Shown here one piece after another: positions 61,641 to 64,000 of a stretch of 64,000 bases of DNA. A program made the translations under genes and the position numbers. The DNA is from Symbiodinium natans. Its lineage: Eukaryota; Sar; Dinophyceae; Suessiales; Symbiodiniaceae. The DNA lies in the NCBI GenBank assembly GCA_905221605.1, contig CAJNDS010002733.1, positions 235,609 to 299,608 of the forward strand. Reading direction: 5' to 3'. The notes beneath the pieces are model-generated. The model did not search any database. It saw only the letters and a list, made by a program, of their open reading frames with translations, and was not told the DNA's origin. Each line of letters begins with the position of its first letter. Position 1 is the first letter of the stretch.

Positions 61641-64000
61641 CGCGCTGTAGAGTTCAAATCATTATACCTTCCGGTCCCTATAGGGTTTTAAGCTACTAAC
61701 CCTAAAGAGTCTAAATACTTCAAATCCAGATTTAAATGATTTAAGATATTTGAATTATTTAAATTATTTGAGTTTGTGAAATTTTTTAAATTATTTAAAT
61801 GGTTTCGGCTCGGAGAAATTCTCGACCTATTTAAATTCTTTAAACTTTTTAAATTCACGCGCCTCGAAACTAATTTAAATAATTTAAATCCCGAATTAAC
61901 TTATTTAAATTCACGGGCCTCGAAACTAATTTAAATAATTCAAATCCCGATTAAAATTATTTAAATTCTTTTCCGAGCCCGTCAATTTAAATAATTTAAA
62001 TAATCTAAATAATTCAAATAGAATGAGGATTTCTCGGAACCCAGACCATTTAGATAATTTAAAGAATTTAAATAATTTAAATAATTTAAATCCTGATTTG
62101 AATTATTTAAATTAGTTTCGAGGCCCGTGAATTTAAACAATTTAATTCTGTATTTAAATTAGTTAAATTAGTTTCCGGGCCCGCGAAGTTAAATAATTTA
62201 AATCTCGAATTAAATTATTTAAATTCGCGGGCCTCAAAACTAATTTAAATAATTCAAATCGCGATTTAAATTATGTAAATTCTTTTCCGAGCCCGTGAAT
62301 TTAAATAATTTAAATAATGTAAATAATTCAAATCGAATGAGGATTTCTCCGAACCCAGACCATTTAGATAATTTAAATAATTTAAAAAATTTAAATAATT
62401 TACATAATTTAAATCCTGATTTGAATTATTTAAATTAGTTTCGAGGCCCGGGAATTTAAATATTTTAATTCTGTATTTAAATTAGTTAAATTAGTTTCCG
62501 GGCCCGCGAATTTAAATAATTTAAATCTCGAATTAAATTATTTAAATTCGCGGGCCTCAAAATAATTCAAATAATTTAATTCGGGATTTAAATTATTTAA
62601 ATTAGTTTCCGGGCCCGCGAATTTAAATAATTTAAATAATTCAAATAGAATGAGGATTTCTCCGAACCCAGACCATTTAGATAATTTAAATAATTTAAAT
62701 AATTTAAATAATCTAAATAATTTAAATAATTTAAATCGGGATTTGAATTATTTAAATTAGTTTGGAGGCCCGCGAATTTAAATAATTTAATTCTGTATTT
62801 AAATTAGTTAAATTAGTTTCCGGGCCCGCGAATTTGAATAATTTAAATCTCGAATTAAATTATTTAAATTCGCGGGCCTCAAAACTAATTTAAATAATTT
62901 AATTCGGGATTTAAAGTATTTAAATTAGTTTCCGGGCCCGCGAATTTAAATAATTTAAAGAATCTAAATAGATCCAGATTTTCTCCCAGCACAGACCATT
63001 TAACTAATTTAAATAATTTAAATAATTTAAATAATTTAAATAATTTTTTGAATTATTTAAATTAGTTTGGAGGCCCGCGAATTTAAATAATTTAATTCTG
63101 TATTTAAAATAGTTAAATTAGTTTCCGGGCCCGCGAATTTAAATAATTTAAATCTCGAATTAATTTATTTAAATTCGCGGGCCTCAAAACTAATTTAAAT
63201 AATTTAATTCGGGATTTACATTATTTAAATTAGTTTCCGGGCCCGCGAATTTAAATAATTTAAAGAATCTAAATAGATCCAGATTTTCTCCCAGCACAGA
63301 CCATTTAACTAATTTAAATAATTTAAATAATTTAAATAATTTAAATCGGGATTTGAATTATTTAAATTAGTTTGGAGGCCCGCGAATTTAAATAATTTAA
63401 TTCGGTATTTAAATTCGTTAAATTCGTTTCCGGGCCCGCGAATTTAAATAATTTAAATCTCGAATTAAATTATTTAAATTCGCGGGCCTCCAAACTAATT
63501 TAAATAATTCAAATCCCGATTTAAATTATTTAAATTACTTAAATTATTTAAATTAGTTAAATGGTCTGTGCTGGGAGAAAATCTGGATCTATTTAGATTC
63601 TTTAAATTATTTAAATTCGCGGGCCCGGAAACTAATTTAAATAATTTAAATCCCGAATTAAATTATTTAAATTCGCGGGCCTCGAAACTAATTTAAATAA
63701 TTTAATTCGGGATTTAAATTATTTAAATTCTTTTCCGGGCCCGCGAATTTAAATAATTTGAATAATTCAAATAGAATGAGGATTTCTCGGAACCCAGACC
63801 ATTTAGATAATTTAAATAATTTAAATAATGTAAATCGGGATTTGAATTATTTAAATTAGTTTGGAGGCCCGCGAATTTAAATAATTTAACTCGGTATTTA
63901 AATTAGTTAAATTCGTTTCCGGGCCCGCGAATTTAAATAATTTAAATCTCGAATTAAATTATTTAAATTCGCGGGCCTCCAAACTAATTTAAATAATTCA
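61640..64000. repeat. AT-rich palindromic long-period repeat (continues off the right edge)
   Basis: Built from ATTTAAAT/AATTTAAATAATT words and GC islands such as CGGGCCCGCGAATTTAAAT and its reverse ATTTAAATTCGCGGGCC. The landmark GAGGATTTCTC...CAGACCATTTA recurs at 62025, 62339, 62652, about 62975, 63276 and 63778, a period of roughly 305-319 bp; inverted copies lie at about 61,800 and 63,573. Every unit contains long inverted repeats. No coding capacity. Confidence 0.95.

Noticed and set aside
1-64000. tRNA, rRNA, snRNA genes
   Set aside because: I looked for conserved tRNA arms and ribosomal or U-snRNA core words and saw none; a covariance-model scan would be decisive.

Overview
This is eukaryotic nuclear DNA. 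It has no bacterial gene packing, ribosome-binding sites or operons. Coding sequence is split into short exons with GT-AG and occasional GC-AG junctions. The heptamer TTTAGGG/CCCTAAA, the telomere unit of plants, dinoflagellates and several other protists, is spread through the left 49 kb. GC-AG introns, intron-like short inverted-repeat elements, and coding fragments resembling dinoflagellate retroelements make a dinoflagellate or related alveolate my best guess. This is an inference; no rRNA, spliced-leader or organellar marker was seen to confirm it.

Layout. (1) 1-49,240: a 'sea' of short telomere-like tracts in both orientations (a few to about 40 units each), separated by 50-400 bp of non-repetitive DNA. 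The gaps hold (a) exon-sized coding fragments, including a LINE-type zinc-knuckle end (702-1157), a gag-like fragment (7201-7473) and several fragments of unknown proteins; (b) many 60-400 bp elements with terminal inverted repeats that fall into at least six families; and (c) homopolymer G/C runs and microsatellites. (2) 45,876-47,041: a readable multi-exon gene for a GNAT-type N-acetyltransferase with an RS-rich N-terminus. Four exons join in frame into 291 codons. Each of its three internal introns is a short element, two clearly belonging to families found elsewhere in the window, and a fourth family member starts exactly where the last readable exon ends. (3) 49,310-52,060: a 1.25-kb degenerate tandem repeat. 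(4) 52,585-58,611: an AT-richer genic zone. A plus-strand multi-exon gene of unknown function contains a 2.28-kb tandem duplication of its internal exons (52,864-55,142 and 55,143-57,425) and several introns of only 30-31 nt. A convergent minus-strand gene (58,385-57,711) encodes a 137-residue basic protein ending in a CNTCG cysteine motif. A further plus-strand exon lies at 58,428-58,611. (5) 59,330-61,160: a 114/97-bp satellite with 16 monomers. (6) 61,640-64,000: an AT-rich, palindrome-packed long-period (about 305-319 bp) repeat that runs off the right edge.

The most interesting signal is the combination of intron-forming inverted-repeat elements (introner-like) with a telomere-repeat-saturated background. 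The families are seen both precisely interrupting a reading frame (GNAT gene) and scattered in the non-genic sea. All exon models are manual readings and need RNA evidence.
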